Shown here: positions 14,892-22,683 of the stretch, piece by piece
Layout of the letters: each line of letters begins with the position of its first letter
Position numbering within the stretch: position 1 is the stretch's first letter
Assembly (NCBI GenBank): GCA_963658695.1
Contig: CAVKRN010000033.1
Span: 1 to 22,683 of the forward strand
DNA: 22,683 bases
Source: CAG-791 sp963658695
GTDB lineage: Bacteria > Bacillota > Clostridia > Lachnospirales > Lachnospiraceae
Reading direction: 5' to 3'
The notes under the pieces: generated by a model
What the model was told of the DNA's origin: nothing
What the model saw: only the letters and a program-made list of their open reading frames with translations
Database searches by the model: none
Translations under genes and position numbers: made by a program

Positions 14892-15938
14892 ATGAATATT
14901 GAGGAGCTGATTCGGGAGGCTGCGCGGCGAGGCGCATCCGATATACATTTGATCTGCGGTCTGCCGCCGAAGGTGCGCATTGACGGACGGCTTGTCAATT
15001 TGTATCCGGAGCCGCTGGAGGATGTGGACTGCGAGCGGCTTGCGACAGAACTGGCAGGCAGGGACTATGAATCCATAAAGCATATTGGTGAGTTGGATTT
15101 TGCCAGATCTATTGTCGGCGAGCGAATTCGTGTCAATTTGTTCCGGCAGCAGGGGCATGTCAGTGCGGCACTGCGTATTCTGAGCAATGCCATTCCGCAG
15201 CTGGAGCGGCTTGGACTGCCGGATGCGGTTTCAGCATTTTCGGGTTATCAGCGCGGCATCATTCTGGTGACGGGAGAAACCGGATCCGGTAAATCCACCA
15301 CGCTGGCTGCCATTTTGAATCAGATCAATCACACCAGAAGTGAGCACATCATTACGCTGGAGGATCCCATTGAGTACATCTATGAGCCGGATCAGTGCAT
15401 CATTAACCAGCGTGAAATCGGAACCGACACAGAATCCTATGCGGCGGGGCTTCGAGCTTCGCTTCGTGAGGATCCGGATATCATTCTCATTGGAGAAATG
15501 CGGGATGCACAGACTATTGATACGGCGATGACGGCAGCGGAAACGGGACATCTGGTGTTCGCAACGCTTCATACCAATTCGGCAGTGGAAAGTGTGGACC
15601 GCATCGTCGGCACATTTCCGGCAGACAAGCAGCCGCAGGTTCGCATGCAGCTCTCCACGACGCTGCAGGCCGTGCTTTCGCAGCAGCTTCTTCCCAAACG
15701 CGGCGGCGGGCGTGCGGCGGCCTGTGAGTGCATGATTGCGACAGCTGCCATCCGCAATCTGATCCGTGAAGGCCGCACGCCGCAGATGGCCTCGGCAATG
15801 CTCACAGGAGCGGACAGAGGGTCGGTAACCATGGACAATTGCCTCATCAATATGGCTCTGGGAGGGAAGATTGAATTTCAGACAGCCATAGAGGCGGCGC
15901 ACGATGCAGAGTATGTGTTGAAGAAGCTAAAGTTTTAG
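14892..15938 (+). CDS. pilT: Type IV pilus retraction ATPase (PilT family)
   Basis: A 348-residue motor that drives pilus disassembly and so twitching or retraction. It lacks the long N-terminal domain of PilB and carries the PilT signature AIRNLIREGRTPQM (286-299). Other motifs are ASDIHL at 15-20, Walker A GETGSGKST at 128-136, EDPIEY, the Walker B region REDPDIILIGEMRD at 192-205 and the His box GHLVFATLHTNSA at 219-231. Two starts compete. ATG 14892 has AGGAG 5 bp upstream and matches PilT N-termini. ATG 14832 also has AAGGGA upstream and would add 20 residues with two cysteines. I prefer 14892 by homology. It lies 91 bp after pilB. Having both pilB and pilT implies a pilus that extends and retracts. 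Confidence 0.94.
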   Translation: MNIEELIREAARRGASDIHLICGLPPKVRIDGRLVNLYPEPLEDVDCERLATELAGRDYESIKHIGELDFARSIVGERIRVNLFRQQGHVSAALRILSNAIPQLERLGLPDAVSAFSGYQRGIILVTGETGSGKSTTLAAILNQINHTRSEHIITLEDPIEYIYEPDQCIINQREIGTDTESYAAGLRASLREDPDIILIGEMRDAQTIDTAMTAAETGHLVFATLHTNSAVESVDRIVGTFPADKQPQVRMQLSTTLQAVLSQQLLPKRGGGRAAACECMIATAAIRNLIREGRTPQMASAMLTGADRGSVTMDNCLINMALGGKIEFQTAIEAAHDAEYVLKKLKF

Positions 15939-15962
15939 CAACGAATGAGGCGGTAAACATAA

Positions 15963-17174
15963 ATGGCAACATTTAAATATAAGGCATTGACCAAAGAGGG
16001 CATGCAGATCAGCGGTGTCATACAGGCATCGGATCAGTACGCGGCAGCTGATCAGATTCGGACAACGGCACCGGTCATTCTCTCCATCAATAAGATAAGG
16101 GATAAGGGCGAATCCTTCCTGACAATGGACATTGGCGGCGGCCGCATCAATCTAAAGAACCTGTCCATCTTGTGCAGCCAGATTGCAATTACCCTCCGGG
16201 CCGGTGTCCCGATTGCTAAATGTCTGGAGATGATTGCCGGACAGACGGAAGATAAGATGCTGCGGCGCATCTTCATGCAGACGGCGGAGGATGTGGCTGG
16301 CGGCGCAGGACTTGCCGTCAGTATTCGAAGAAACGGACCCAAGCTCCCGGATACACTGGTTGAGACGATTCGGGCGGGAGAGGAATCCGGTAACATCGAG
16401 CGCTCATTTTCGGAGATGGCGCAGTACTATGAGAAGCAGTACAAAACCCAGAGCAAGATCAAATCTGCACTGGCGTATCCGATTTTCGTAGTCTGCGTGG
16501 CGATTGTCGTTTTGATCGTAGTAATGGTTGTTGTGATTCCGACGCTGACCCAGACCTTTGCCGAGCTGGGAGGGGATCTGCCGGTGATGACGCAGATGCT
16601 GATCAGCACGTCGGAGTTTTTTTCAAAATACTGGGTGTTTATGGTGATTGCGGTCCTGGCTTTGGTTCTGGCCTGGAGACTGTACACGAAAACAGAAAAA
16701 GGGCAAATGGTGCAGGGCAAAATGCAGCTCCATATGCCGGTCCTTGGCAAAATTCACAGAATGAGCGGTGCGGCCGAATTCGCCAATACCATGAGTATGC
16801 TCCTGAGCTCCGGCCTAAACGTGGACCGTGCTATCGGAATTACCGCAAAGACGCTGAACAATGCCGTTCTGCGGGAGGATACACAGTCCATGATTTCCCG
16901 CATTGAGGAAGGACATCCTCTGGGGGAGTGCATCCGCAGCTGCAATGAATACCCCCGAACGCTTCAGGAAATGTGCGCGATGGGTGAGGAAACCGGAGAA
17001 CTGGATTCTTCGTTGAAGGTGATTGGCGAGTTTTATACCAATGAAGCCGATACGGCTACAAAGGATGCACTGGCCAAGCTGGAGCCGACAATGCTCGTTC
17101 TGCTTGCAATCTTTGCCGGATTCATTGTTATCTCCATCTATCTGCCTATGTTCACGATGTATAATTTGATGTAA
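15963..17174 (+). CDS. pilC: Type IV pilus platform protein (GspF/PilC family)
   Basis: A 403-residue inner-membrane platform protein on which PilB and PilT act to insert or remove pilins. It has the normal size and layout: an N-terminal stretch FKYKALTKEGMQISGVIQA, then a first T2SSF domain (about 60-190) with the LSILCSQIAITLRAGVPIAKCLE motif. Two hydrophobic spans follow at about 173-198 and 219-238. A second T2SSF domain (about 265-385) has EFANTMSMLLSSGLNVDRAI and EMCAMGEETGELD, and the C-terminal span ends at residue 403. The gene begins 24 bp after pilT; its GAGG site is slightly far (12 bp) from the ATG. No major pilin or prepilin peptidase follows it in this window. Confidence 0.95.
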   Translation: MATFKYKALTKEGMQISGVIQASDQYAAADQIRTTAPVILSINKIRDKGESFLTMDIGGGRINLKNLSILCSQIAITLRAGVPIAKCLEMIAGQTEDKMLRRIFMQTAEDVAGGAGLAVSIRRNGPKLPDTLVETIRAGEESGNIERSFSEMAQYYEKQYKTQSKIKSALAYPIFVVCVAIVVLIVVMVVVIPTLTQTFAELGGDLPVMTQMLISTSEFFSKYWVFMVIAVLALVLAWRLYTKTEKGQMVQGKMQLHMPVLGKIHRMSGAAEFANTMSMLLSSGLNVDRAIGITAKTLNNAVLREDTQSMISRIEEGHPLGECIRSCNEYPRTLQEMCAMGEETGELDSSLKVIGEFYTNEADTATKDALAKLEPTMLVLLAIFAGFIVISIYLPMFTMYNLM

Positions 17175-17185
17175 CCGTTCAGTAC

Positions 17186-17242
17186 CAGCCCCATTCAACG
17201 TGAATTCTCTGCTTGCAGATCAATTCATGTTGAATGGGGCTG
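17186..17242 (+). other. Long hairpin between pilC and the caspase-like gene
   Basis: The arms 17186-17206 and 17222-17242 pair over 21 bases with a single G-U. The 15-base loop can form a further small stem, TCTGC with GCAGA. There is no T-run after it, so it is not a standard terminator. It starts 12 bp after the pilC stop and ends 52 bp before the next start codon. It may act as an mRNA processing or stabilising element, or set expression of the two genes apart. Confidence 0.8.
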
Positions 17243-17293
17243 AACAGTTCTGCTGTAACTCTGAATTGTTACGAAAACCGAAAGGGACGCAGG

Positions 17294-20200
17294 ATGAAAA
17301 TCAGAGGATTTCGAAGACGTGCGGCAGCATTCCTGTTGGGAATTACTGTGTCAGCGGCACAGCTTTTGACGGGACAGGCGGGAACACTTGCCGTCCATGC
17401 GGAGACGACGCAGACAACCGGTGGTGGACAGGCCATGCTGGTATATCTGGAGGACACGCCGACGCTTGGGCAGGCAATGTCCGGGGATGCAAAGGCACTC
17501 AAAGCCATCCTTGCCAGTACCAATGAATTTGATGAGGGCGGAATACAGACCTTTGAAATGCCGCAGAACAGCGATGTTGACCGAAAGAGTCAGCTGTGGG
17601 AACGCATTCATGAGATGGCAGAGAACACGAATAAGGATTCCTTTACGGTGTTCACTTTTTCGGGTCACGGAAATGCGGCATTGGATGGTACGAGCTATCT
17701 TGCGGCGGGCGGCGTGAACAACATTACGGCTGCGGAGCTGCGCAGTCACCTTGATGAGCTGCAGGGGCGGGTCCTTGTCATTATTTCCTGCTGCTTTTCC
17801 GGTGGCATGATCATGTCGGCCTCCGAGCTGGATGACGTGCAGGAGAGTCAGGAGAGCTTTTCGGGGAAGGACTTTACCGAGGAGTTCCTTTCGCAGGAGG
17901 CGGAAGAGGAGCAGAATACTTCCCAAACTTCGGCTTCTAACGACGGGGGACAGGCATCCGAGGAGCGAGATTCTGTCGGGAATACAGTCTTAGATGAAGG
18001 GGCGCAAGCATCCGGAGAAACTGCGGCAGGTACAAACAATTCGCCCCAATATTATTTCATCACAGCTGCCAATCAGTGGGAGACCAGCTATTCCCAGACC
18101 GATATCGGAACGGAGCTGATTTCCTCCTTTGGTCACGCCATGGGGTATGACCGGAATAATTCGGATTACCACACCTTCGGCGCGGATGTGTCGACGGCGG
18201 AGGATAGCCGGAACTGGGAAGGATATGCAGGAGACGGCATCGTCACCATGGGCGAGTTGGCCGCTTATTACAAGGCAGAATGCAGTCTGACCTCTACGCC
18301 TACCATTTACCCGGAAGAGAGCACAGACGTTCTTTTTACGTACGGAAGTGATGCAGGACATCCGGCTACCTTTCTGGCCTATCTTTCGCAGGAAAATGTC
18401 AGCGTAAATGCGGAGGGGACGATAGAAATCACCCCTATTCTCCAGAATCTGACGGACCGGGACATCAAGCTGGAGGCAGGCGTCTATGACTTTGCGCCCC
18501 GCACATTTGTCTATACCACCGTCAGCTCCGGTAAATATATGGACGGAGAGGAAATGAGTGACGGGTATACGGCGGAGACCGGTGGAGCACAGGAGCACAT
18601 CGTCAAGGCAAATGACTGTGTAAGCGATATCACGTTTACTTTTACCGCTGATCAATTCAGGGACAGCACGACCGACGGGAGTAAAAATCCCTTCTGCCTG
18701 AAAATCTGGGAATGCACCGATGACGGTGAAAAGATCGGCAGTTACCGGGCACTTAGCTTTTTTACGGTGCCGCAGGACAGCCAGTCGGCTGCCATTGATG
18801 CGTCTGCCTTTGCATTGAAAAAGCCGGCACAGCTGAGAAACAAAGATATAGAAATCAGCAATACCGTGACCAAAACGTCGAGCCGATTGCCCATGGAAAT
18901 CATCTACGATGAGGAGGATGGAGATAAGTATTCCAGCGTGCCGTGCCTTCTTTCTTTGTACTGTTACGATTTTGGAACAGAATTTCCGGAAGGGGTTCAG
19001 GCTCGTAAGGACGAGGAAGGCTACTCGGATGTGCTGATGGACGGTGATCGGAATCCGATTGCTCTGAACGATTATATCAAAAAGACTGTATTTGAAGATG
19101 TCCGCCCGACGAGGGAACGGATAACGGAAGGGAGTTATTCCAGACGAGGAGGCATTCATACCTATGTCATGGATACCTCCGGTCTTACCGAGGGGCACTG
19201 TTACGTTCTCCAGGCCATTTGCCATGATGAGAGCACTGGGAAGGAGAAGAGTATTTTTGCCCTTATTCAGAGGACAGGTGCTGAGGGTGCAGACGAATAC
19301 CAGATTCCGTTCTTTCAACTTACCAATGATGTGTTTGAAGAATTCCGCGATGGTAACGGAATCCCCATTGGAGAGAACTGGACAGAAAGCTACAGCGAGG
19401 ATCAGCTGGATGTAAAGGCTACCGGCAAGCGTCTTCAAGAGGCGGTGCAGGAGGCGGCCGGAGAAAACTATGTCGTTTGGGTGACCGATTGGAAAAAACA
19501 GGCGGCTACCGATTCCCGGGAATCGTGGGAGAGCATGCAGGAGAATGAACGCTTTTCCCCCGGACAGAAATACCTGTGTACCATCGAAATCTCTGTGAAG
19601 GAAGGGAGCAAGGCGGTCTTTACGGATTCAACGAATTTTACTCTGTCTCGGCACAGCTTTGAATCGATAAAACTGTCAGAGGATAAAAAAACGGCAAGAC
19701 TCACCATCGCACACGAAATTCCGTCGAAAGAGTTTTTGGAAGCGATGAAGCTGGAAATGTTCCGGACAGACGGCAAAAGCGTTGGTGAAAAGGTGGAAAC
19801 CGGCGATACCTCCCTTCACCCGGGCGATCACGTGATTCTGGTGTATGAGAATAATCTCTATTACACCAATCGCAAGGGACTGAAGAACACCGGGAACTCT
19901 GTGACCTACAACGGAGATTCTTACACGGTCTATGAGATATCGGAGCTGGAAGACGGAGCTGGGAAGGCAGATCTGTTATTTACTGTTTGGAAGAACAGCA
20001 GTGATAGCTGTGGCTGCGGACAGGCGTTATACAAGTGGACCGTATATCCAAAGGATGATGGCAAGGATACTCCTTCCGGAGGGGACTCTTCCGGGAAGGA
20101 TACCTCTGGCGACACGACAGGCGGTGACGGCAAGGGAGATGACTCCTCCAGTGGTGCAACGGACAGTAATGTCACGGGAGATGGTTCCACCAGTAATGCG

Positions 20201-20701
20201 GTGGAGGGGAACACCACAGTAGGTGGCTCCCCGGCTGATGGGAAAAATGTGGTGTCTGCTGGGGAGAACGTGACAGGCGGAACCGGGATCACAGATGGAA
20301 GTATGACTGTCGCTACCGCCTCTGAGGCACTGCCGAGGGGAGAGAATACTGCGGTAATCACAGACACAGGGGACAATTCTGGCACTGCACAAGGAACGCA
20401 GACACTGGCCCGGACAAAAGAAGCTCTCGGGGCTGACACAGATGAACGTACAGTAAACGAGGAAAGCGAGGAAGCCGTTCGGAAAACGGAGGCTGCCAAT
20501 GATGGAATCATTCCGGAAAATGCAGAAGAAGTGGATGTCGATGCAGATTCGATGCGTGGGAGCGGTGCTGATGAGAAAACGAAGGACAGTGATATCACGA
20601 CCATTGATCCGATGCTGCGATTGTATCTGGTTTTGATTTGGATCCTGGCCGTGGTGCTGGGAATTGCAATCTATCGCTATCTGAAGAGACACAGGTCGTG
20701 A
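17294..20701 (+). CDS. Secreted, membrane-anchored caspase-like (peptidase C14/metacaspase-type) protein
   Basis: A 1135-residue protein. Residues 1-36 form a signal peptide (basic start, hydrophobic core, cut after A-V-H-A). Residues about 45-345 form a caspase-fold domain: the MLVYLEDT strand, catalytic-type His in TFSGHGN (H125), and catalytic-type Cys in IISCCFSGG (C167 by alignment to metacaspase D-x-C-H-S-G). An acidic Ser/Glu/Gln/Gly-rich insert (about 176-250) follows, then a small-subunit-like part, YYFITAANQWETSYS and GDGIVTMGELAAYY. Residues about 350-930 look like beta-rich ectodomains I cannot name. A Gly/Ser/Asp/Thr stalk runs from about 935 to 1095, and a single span (about 1108-1130) ends in a basic tail; no LPXTG sortase motif is present. 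The protein should sit on the outer face of the membrane. The ATG at 17294 has AAAGGGA upstream and directly begins the signal peptide. It follows pilC. Substrate unknown. Confidence 0.85.
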   Translation: MKIRGFRRRAAAFLLGITVSAAQLLTGQAGTLAVHAETTQTTGGGQAMLVYLEDTPTLGQAMSGDAKALKAILASTNEFDEGGIQTFEMPQNSDVDRKSQLWERIHEMAENTNKDSFTVFTFSGHGNAALDGTSYLAAGGVNNITAAELRSHLDELQGRVLVIISCCFSGGMIMSASELDDVQESQESFSGKDFTEEFLSQEAEEEQNTSQTSASNDGGQASEERDSVGNTVLDEGAQASGETAAGTNNSPQYYFITAANQWETSYSQTDIGTELISSFGHAMGYDRNNSDYHTFGADVSTAEDSRNWEGYAGDGIVTMGELAAYYKAECSLTSTPTIYPEESTDVLFTYGSDAGHPATFLAYLSQENVSVNAEGTIEITPILQNLTDRDIKLEAGVYDFAPRTFVYTTVSSGKYMDGEEMSDGYTAETGGAQEHIVKANDCVSDITFTFTADQFRDSTTDGSKNPFCLKIWECTDDGEKIGSYRALSFFTVPQDSQSAAIDASAFALKKPAQLRNKDIEISNTVTKTSSRLPMEIIYDEEDGDKYSSVPCLLSLYCYDFGTEFPEGVQARKDEEGYSDVLMDGDRNPIALNDYIKKTVFEDVRPTRERITEGSYSRRGGIHTYVMDTSGLTEGHCYVLQAICHDESTGKEKSIFALIQRTGAEGADEYQIPFFQLTNDVFEEFRDGNGIPIGENWTESYSEDQLDVKATGKRLQEAVQEAAGENYVVWVTDWKKQAATDSRESWESMQENERFSPGQKYLCTIEISVKEGSKAVFTDSTNFTLSRHSFESIKLSEDKKTARLTIAHEIPSKEFLEAMKLEMFRTDGKSVGEKVETGDTSLHPGDHVILVYENNLYYTNRKGLKNTGNSVTYNGDSYTVYEISELEDGAGKADLLFTVWKNSSDSCGCGQALYKWTVYPKDDGKDTPSGGDSSGKDTSGDTTGGDGKGDDSSSGATDSNVTGDGSTSNAVEGNTTVGGSPADGKNVVSAGENVTGGTGITDGSMTVATASEALPRGENTAVITDTGDNSGTAQGTQTLARTKEALGADTDERTVNEESEEAVRKTEAANDGIIPENAEEVDVDADSMRGSGADEKTKDSDITTIDPMLRLYLVLIWILAVVLGIAIYRYLKRHRS

Positions 20702-20733
20702 GTAGGACGGTACCACTATCGTTACTGTACAGA

Positions 20734-20761
20734 CGCCCGCCAGCCTGTCGCTTGGCGGGCG
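20734..20761 (+). terminator. GC-rich hairpin after the caspase-like gene, possible terminator
   Basis: A perfect 9-bp stem, CGCCCGCCA (20734-20742) with TGGCGGGCG (20753-20761), has a 10-base loop and lies 33 bp after the stop. It lacks a T-run, so termination would have to be factor-dependent or the hairpin only protects the mRNA end. Confidence 0.45.
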
Positions 20762-20812
20762 AGTGAACTGTTACCCATTATCACTTGGTGTGTACTGTGA
20801 TAGCGACAGCAC

Positions 20813-20841
20813 TTGCATCCGGATGTCAATCCGGATATACT
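20813..20841 (+). promoter_or_regulatory. Promoter of tRNA-Pro with a doubled palindrome in the spacer
   Basis: TTGCAT (20813-20818) and TATACT (20836-20841) are 17 bp apart, and the predicted start falls just before the tRNA. The spacer holds the 8-bp palindrome ATCCGGAT twice, at 20817-20824 and 20829-20836, which touches both hexamers. Confidence 0.65.
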
Positions 20842-20853
20842 AGAGCGGTGCTG

Positions 20854-20928
20854 CGGGGCGTAGCTCAGCTTGGCTAGAGCGCCTGGTTTGGGACCAGGAG
20901 GCCGCAGGTTCGAATCCTGTCGCCCCGA
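20854..20928 (+). tRNA. tRNA-Pro (anticodon TGG)
   Basis: A complete cloverleaf. The acceptor stem CGGGGCG (20854-20860) pairs with CGCCCCG (20921-20927) and discriminator A follows at 20928. The D arm is GCTC/GAGC. The anticodon stem CCTGG/CCAGG has loop TTTGGGA with anticodon TGG at 20889-20891. The T arm has loop TTCGAAT. The 3' CCA is not encoded directly after the discriminator, so it would be added by the CCA enzyme. Confidence 0.97.
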
Positions 20929-20936
20929 TACCAAGA

Positions 20937-20980
20937 AAAACCTTGGAATTTCAACAAACGTTGATTTTCCAAGGTTTTTT
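20937..20980 (+). terminator. Intrinsic terminator of tRNA-Pro
   Basis: Arms AAAACCTTGGAA (20937-20948) and TTCCAAGGTTTT (20967-20978) pair perfectly. An inner CAAC/GTTG helix closes the loop, and the stem runs into a six-T tract (20975-20980), 8 bp after the tRNA. Confidence 0.85.
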
Positions 20981-21065
20981 GATGCTTACAGTATATCTGC
21001 ATGGAGTAAAGCACATCCTTTGGAAAAAAAGCCGCTCGGTACGCCAATACCGGGTGTATATATAA

Positions 21066-22619
21066 AGCTACAGGTCTCCCTGTGACTCCCATTCAACCCC
21101 CGCGCGAATAGATAAGGACGGCGTGCCGCTTATCGAGGTGCGTACAGCCGGCGACAGCAAGCTGATTCGCGCTGTGGCAGTAAACAACGGCAAGTATCCT
21201 TTGAACATCGACTTCTCCCAGGTATGCAAGAAGAGAAGCACACTGAATGCGGTTCTGAACTACATGGTGAAGAACTATGGCATGAACCTGCGGACACTGA
21301 CTGCGTCGGATGTCATCAACATCAACCAGGCGATTAAGAACCACGGTTTTCCGGAATTCAAGGAGATCGCAGAACACGCCGGTTTTGGCAAGGACGAGAA
21401 CGGAAACTGGACAAGGCTCCTTATCGAGGACGAGACATTCCCTCTGCAGGAAGCACTCGACCTTCAGAAAGATCCCAGATACAACGGCAACTGTGGCATC
21501 ATCTGGATCGGCATTTCGGATGCACAGATCAGAGTATTGCTCGATAGCAATGATGTGCCAATGGTTATTCCTTACCACTCCTCCGGTGTGTCGAAAATCG
21601 TAAAGAAGGCGCGGAACCTCCTTCTCTACACCGATTACACGAATCAGCAGAACACCAGAACGAAAGACGGCAAGAAGATCACCGGCAAGGATTTTGATTT
21701 CTATGGGAGCCTCGCAAAGACAAACGATGTCATCACCACTACCAATGAGTACTTGGCGTGGTGCGAGGATCACGGATACCTGCCGAAGTTCGATCAGTTT
21801 GCAGACCATCCGAACTACTACAAGCTCCTCATTGACTTCCGGGCATACGACTACAACGGCGTTGATCCCCAGAAGATGGCAAACAGGGTATACCAGCCGC
21901 AGCAGAAGATCACGATGAACTTCCCGGAGAACTTCAATGAGCTTGTGGCCGCATCTCTTGCGGAGCAGCAGGCTACCAAGGATCTGGAAGCGAAGGAATT
22001 CACGGATGCACAGGGATCACTTCTGAACGATGTGAAAGATGTGCTTGGACTCGGAAGAGGCGCAGATACCAATGGTAGCGTCAGAAGATCGCTTATTGTG
22101 GATGACAGCGTGGACATGGAGGACATTGACGCCTTCGTTGACACGGTTATGGCGAACAAGGGACAATCTGGGAGAAAATACAACCAGGTCACGATTAAGG
22201 AATTGACAGATACGGATGTTGAAAATATACGCAAGGCGACAGGTGGAAGAGTTAATGCCATTGGGAAACATTTTGCACTTGAAGGCGGAAAGCTGTTTCA
22301 TGAAATCAGAAGACATAGTAATCCTTCTAACAACTGGTATTCATGGCAACTAACCTACGACCAGACTGATGTACCAAGGATAATCGAAACGATGCTTCAT
22401 CCGGACAGAATAGAAGATCTTGGCAATATTTATCCGGAAGACCAAAGGGACAATCTTGCATTTGTAAAGAAACAGAACGGCTCCTACGTTGTAGTTGTTG
22501 CTGTTGGTGGGAAAAGAAATAAAGCGATTACACCGGAAATGATCTTGCGGTTTGAAACGGAAGAGCTAGAAAAGAGGCTGTCGAGCGGCAAATTGTACCG
22601 GGTAAAAACCGCAAGCTAA
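21066..22619 (+). pseudogene. 5'-truncated prophage/mobile-element large protein with C-terminal BECR nuclease-like domain
   Basis: The frame is open from 21066, just after a stop, and coding-like sequence (I-D-K-D-G-V-P-L-I-E-V-R) begins near 21108, before the first possible start, GTG 21123 (498 residues from there). The N-terminus therefore looks cut off, although AAGGA at 21114-21118 might allow weak initiation. The middle (about 15-290) resembles the barrel-and-helix parts of very large polyvalent proteins carried by prophages and conjugative elements of Clostridia. The last ~170 residues (IRRHSNP, DVPRIIETMLHPDRIEDL, LAFVKKQNGSYVVVVAVGG) match the outline of phage-borne barnase/EndoU/colicin/RelE-like (BECR) nuclease domains. 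Codon use (many AAC, AAG, ATC) differs somewhat from the neighbours. The family call is by pattern only. Confidence 0.55.
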
Positions 22620-22644
22620 ATCAGCTACAAATGGATGGCTGGGC

Positions 22645-22668
22645 GTGCGGTTCCGGCACGAACCGCAC
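22645..22668 (+). other. Perfect 9-bp hairpin after the mobile-element gene
   Basis: GTGCGGTTC (22645-22653) pairs with GAACCGCAC (22660-22668) around a 6-base loop, 26 bp after the stop. No T-run is visible before the window ends, so terminator function is uncertain. Confidence 0.5.
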
Positions 22669-22683
22669 ATAGTGGCGGACACG

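Noticed and set aside
17990..19438. 482-codon open frame on the - strand under the caspase-like gene
   Set aside because: It is wholly antisense to a clearly coding protein, has no domain pattern or ribosome site that I can see, and its composition follows the codon bias of the + strand gene.
20050..20600. Repetitive GGN/ACN-rich stretch considered as a DNA repeat or CRISPR-like array
   Set aside because: No regular unit or spacer length; it stays in frame and encodes a low-complexity cell-surface stalk.
19930..20604. 224-codon Ser/Pro/Val-rich open frame on the - strand
   Set aside because: This is the reverse reading of the Gly/Ser/Thr/Asp-rich stalk; low complexity alone explains the open frame.
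22631..22672. Tiny open frame starting ATG near 22631 at the window end
   Set aside because: Only 13 codons, occupied by the perfect hairpin; no ribosome site seen.

Overview
The window reads as chromosomal DNA of a low-redundancy, fairly GC-rich Clostridia-type Bacillota, most like a gut Lachnospiraceae relative. This is an inference from Shine-Dalgarno sites of the AGGAGG type, a tryptophanyl-tRNA synthetase of the Gram-positive (streptococcal-like) type, a small conserved protein of a kind I associate with Clostridia, and type IV pilus motor genes beside Gram-positive style surface genes. All genes are on the + strand.

1-7393 is the end of a surface-polysaccharide locus. It holds the tail of a GT4 glycosyltransferase, two GT2 glycosyltransferases, a polysaccharide pyruvyl transferase, a Wzx/MATE-type flippase, a GH88/GH105-like (alpha/alpha)6-barrel protein and a GT11 fucosyltransferase-type enzyme. 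Spacing is mostly 4-20 bp, as in an operon. Together they could build a decorated repeat unit on a lipid carrier and flip it across the membrane. 7386-9706 carries two housekeeping-type genes, trpS with its own likely promoter and galE. galE would supply UDP-galactose-type sugars to the glycosyltransferases. After a repeat element come a 94-residue conserved protein of unknown function and an MBOAT O-acyltransferase translationally overlapping an SGNH-like partner. This pair probably acetylates an exported polysaccharide.

12882-13062 is a composite palindromic repeat element, with partial copies at 9723-9791 and 1374-1404. It separates the polysaccharide half from a type IV pilus motor block: pilB (assembly ATPase), pilT (retraction ATPase) and pilC (platform protein). 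No pilin, pilM/N/O or prepilin peptidase gene is in the window. Directly after pilC, behind a 21-bp-stem hairpin, is a 1135-residue secreted protein. It has a caspase/metacaspase-like His-Cys domain, a long ectodomain, a low-complexity stalk and a C-terminal membrane anchor. This pairing is the most interesting feature of the window.

20813-20980 is a neat tRNA-Pro(TGG) unit with promoter and terminator. Past it, 21066-22619 is the 5'-truncated remnant of a large prophage or mobile-element protein ending in a BECR-type nuclease-like domain. This suggests an old integration or recombination event near the tRNA gene.
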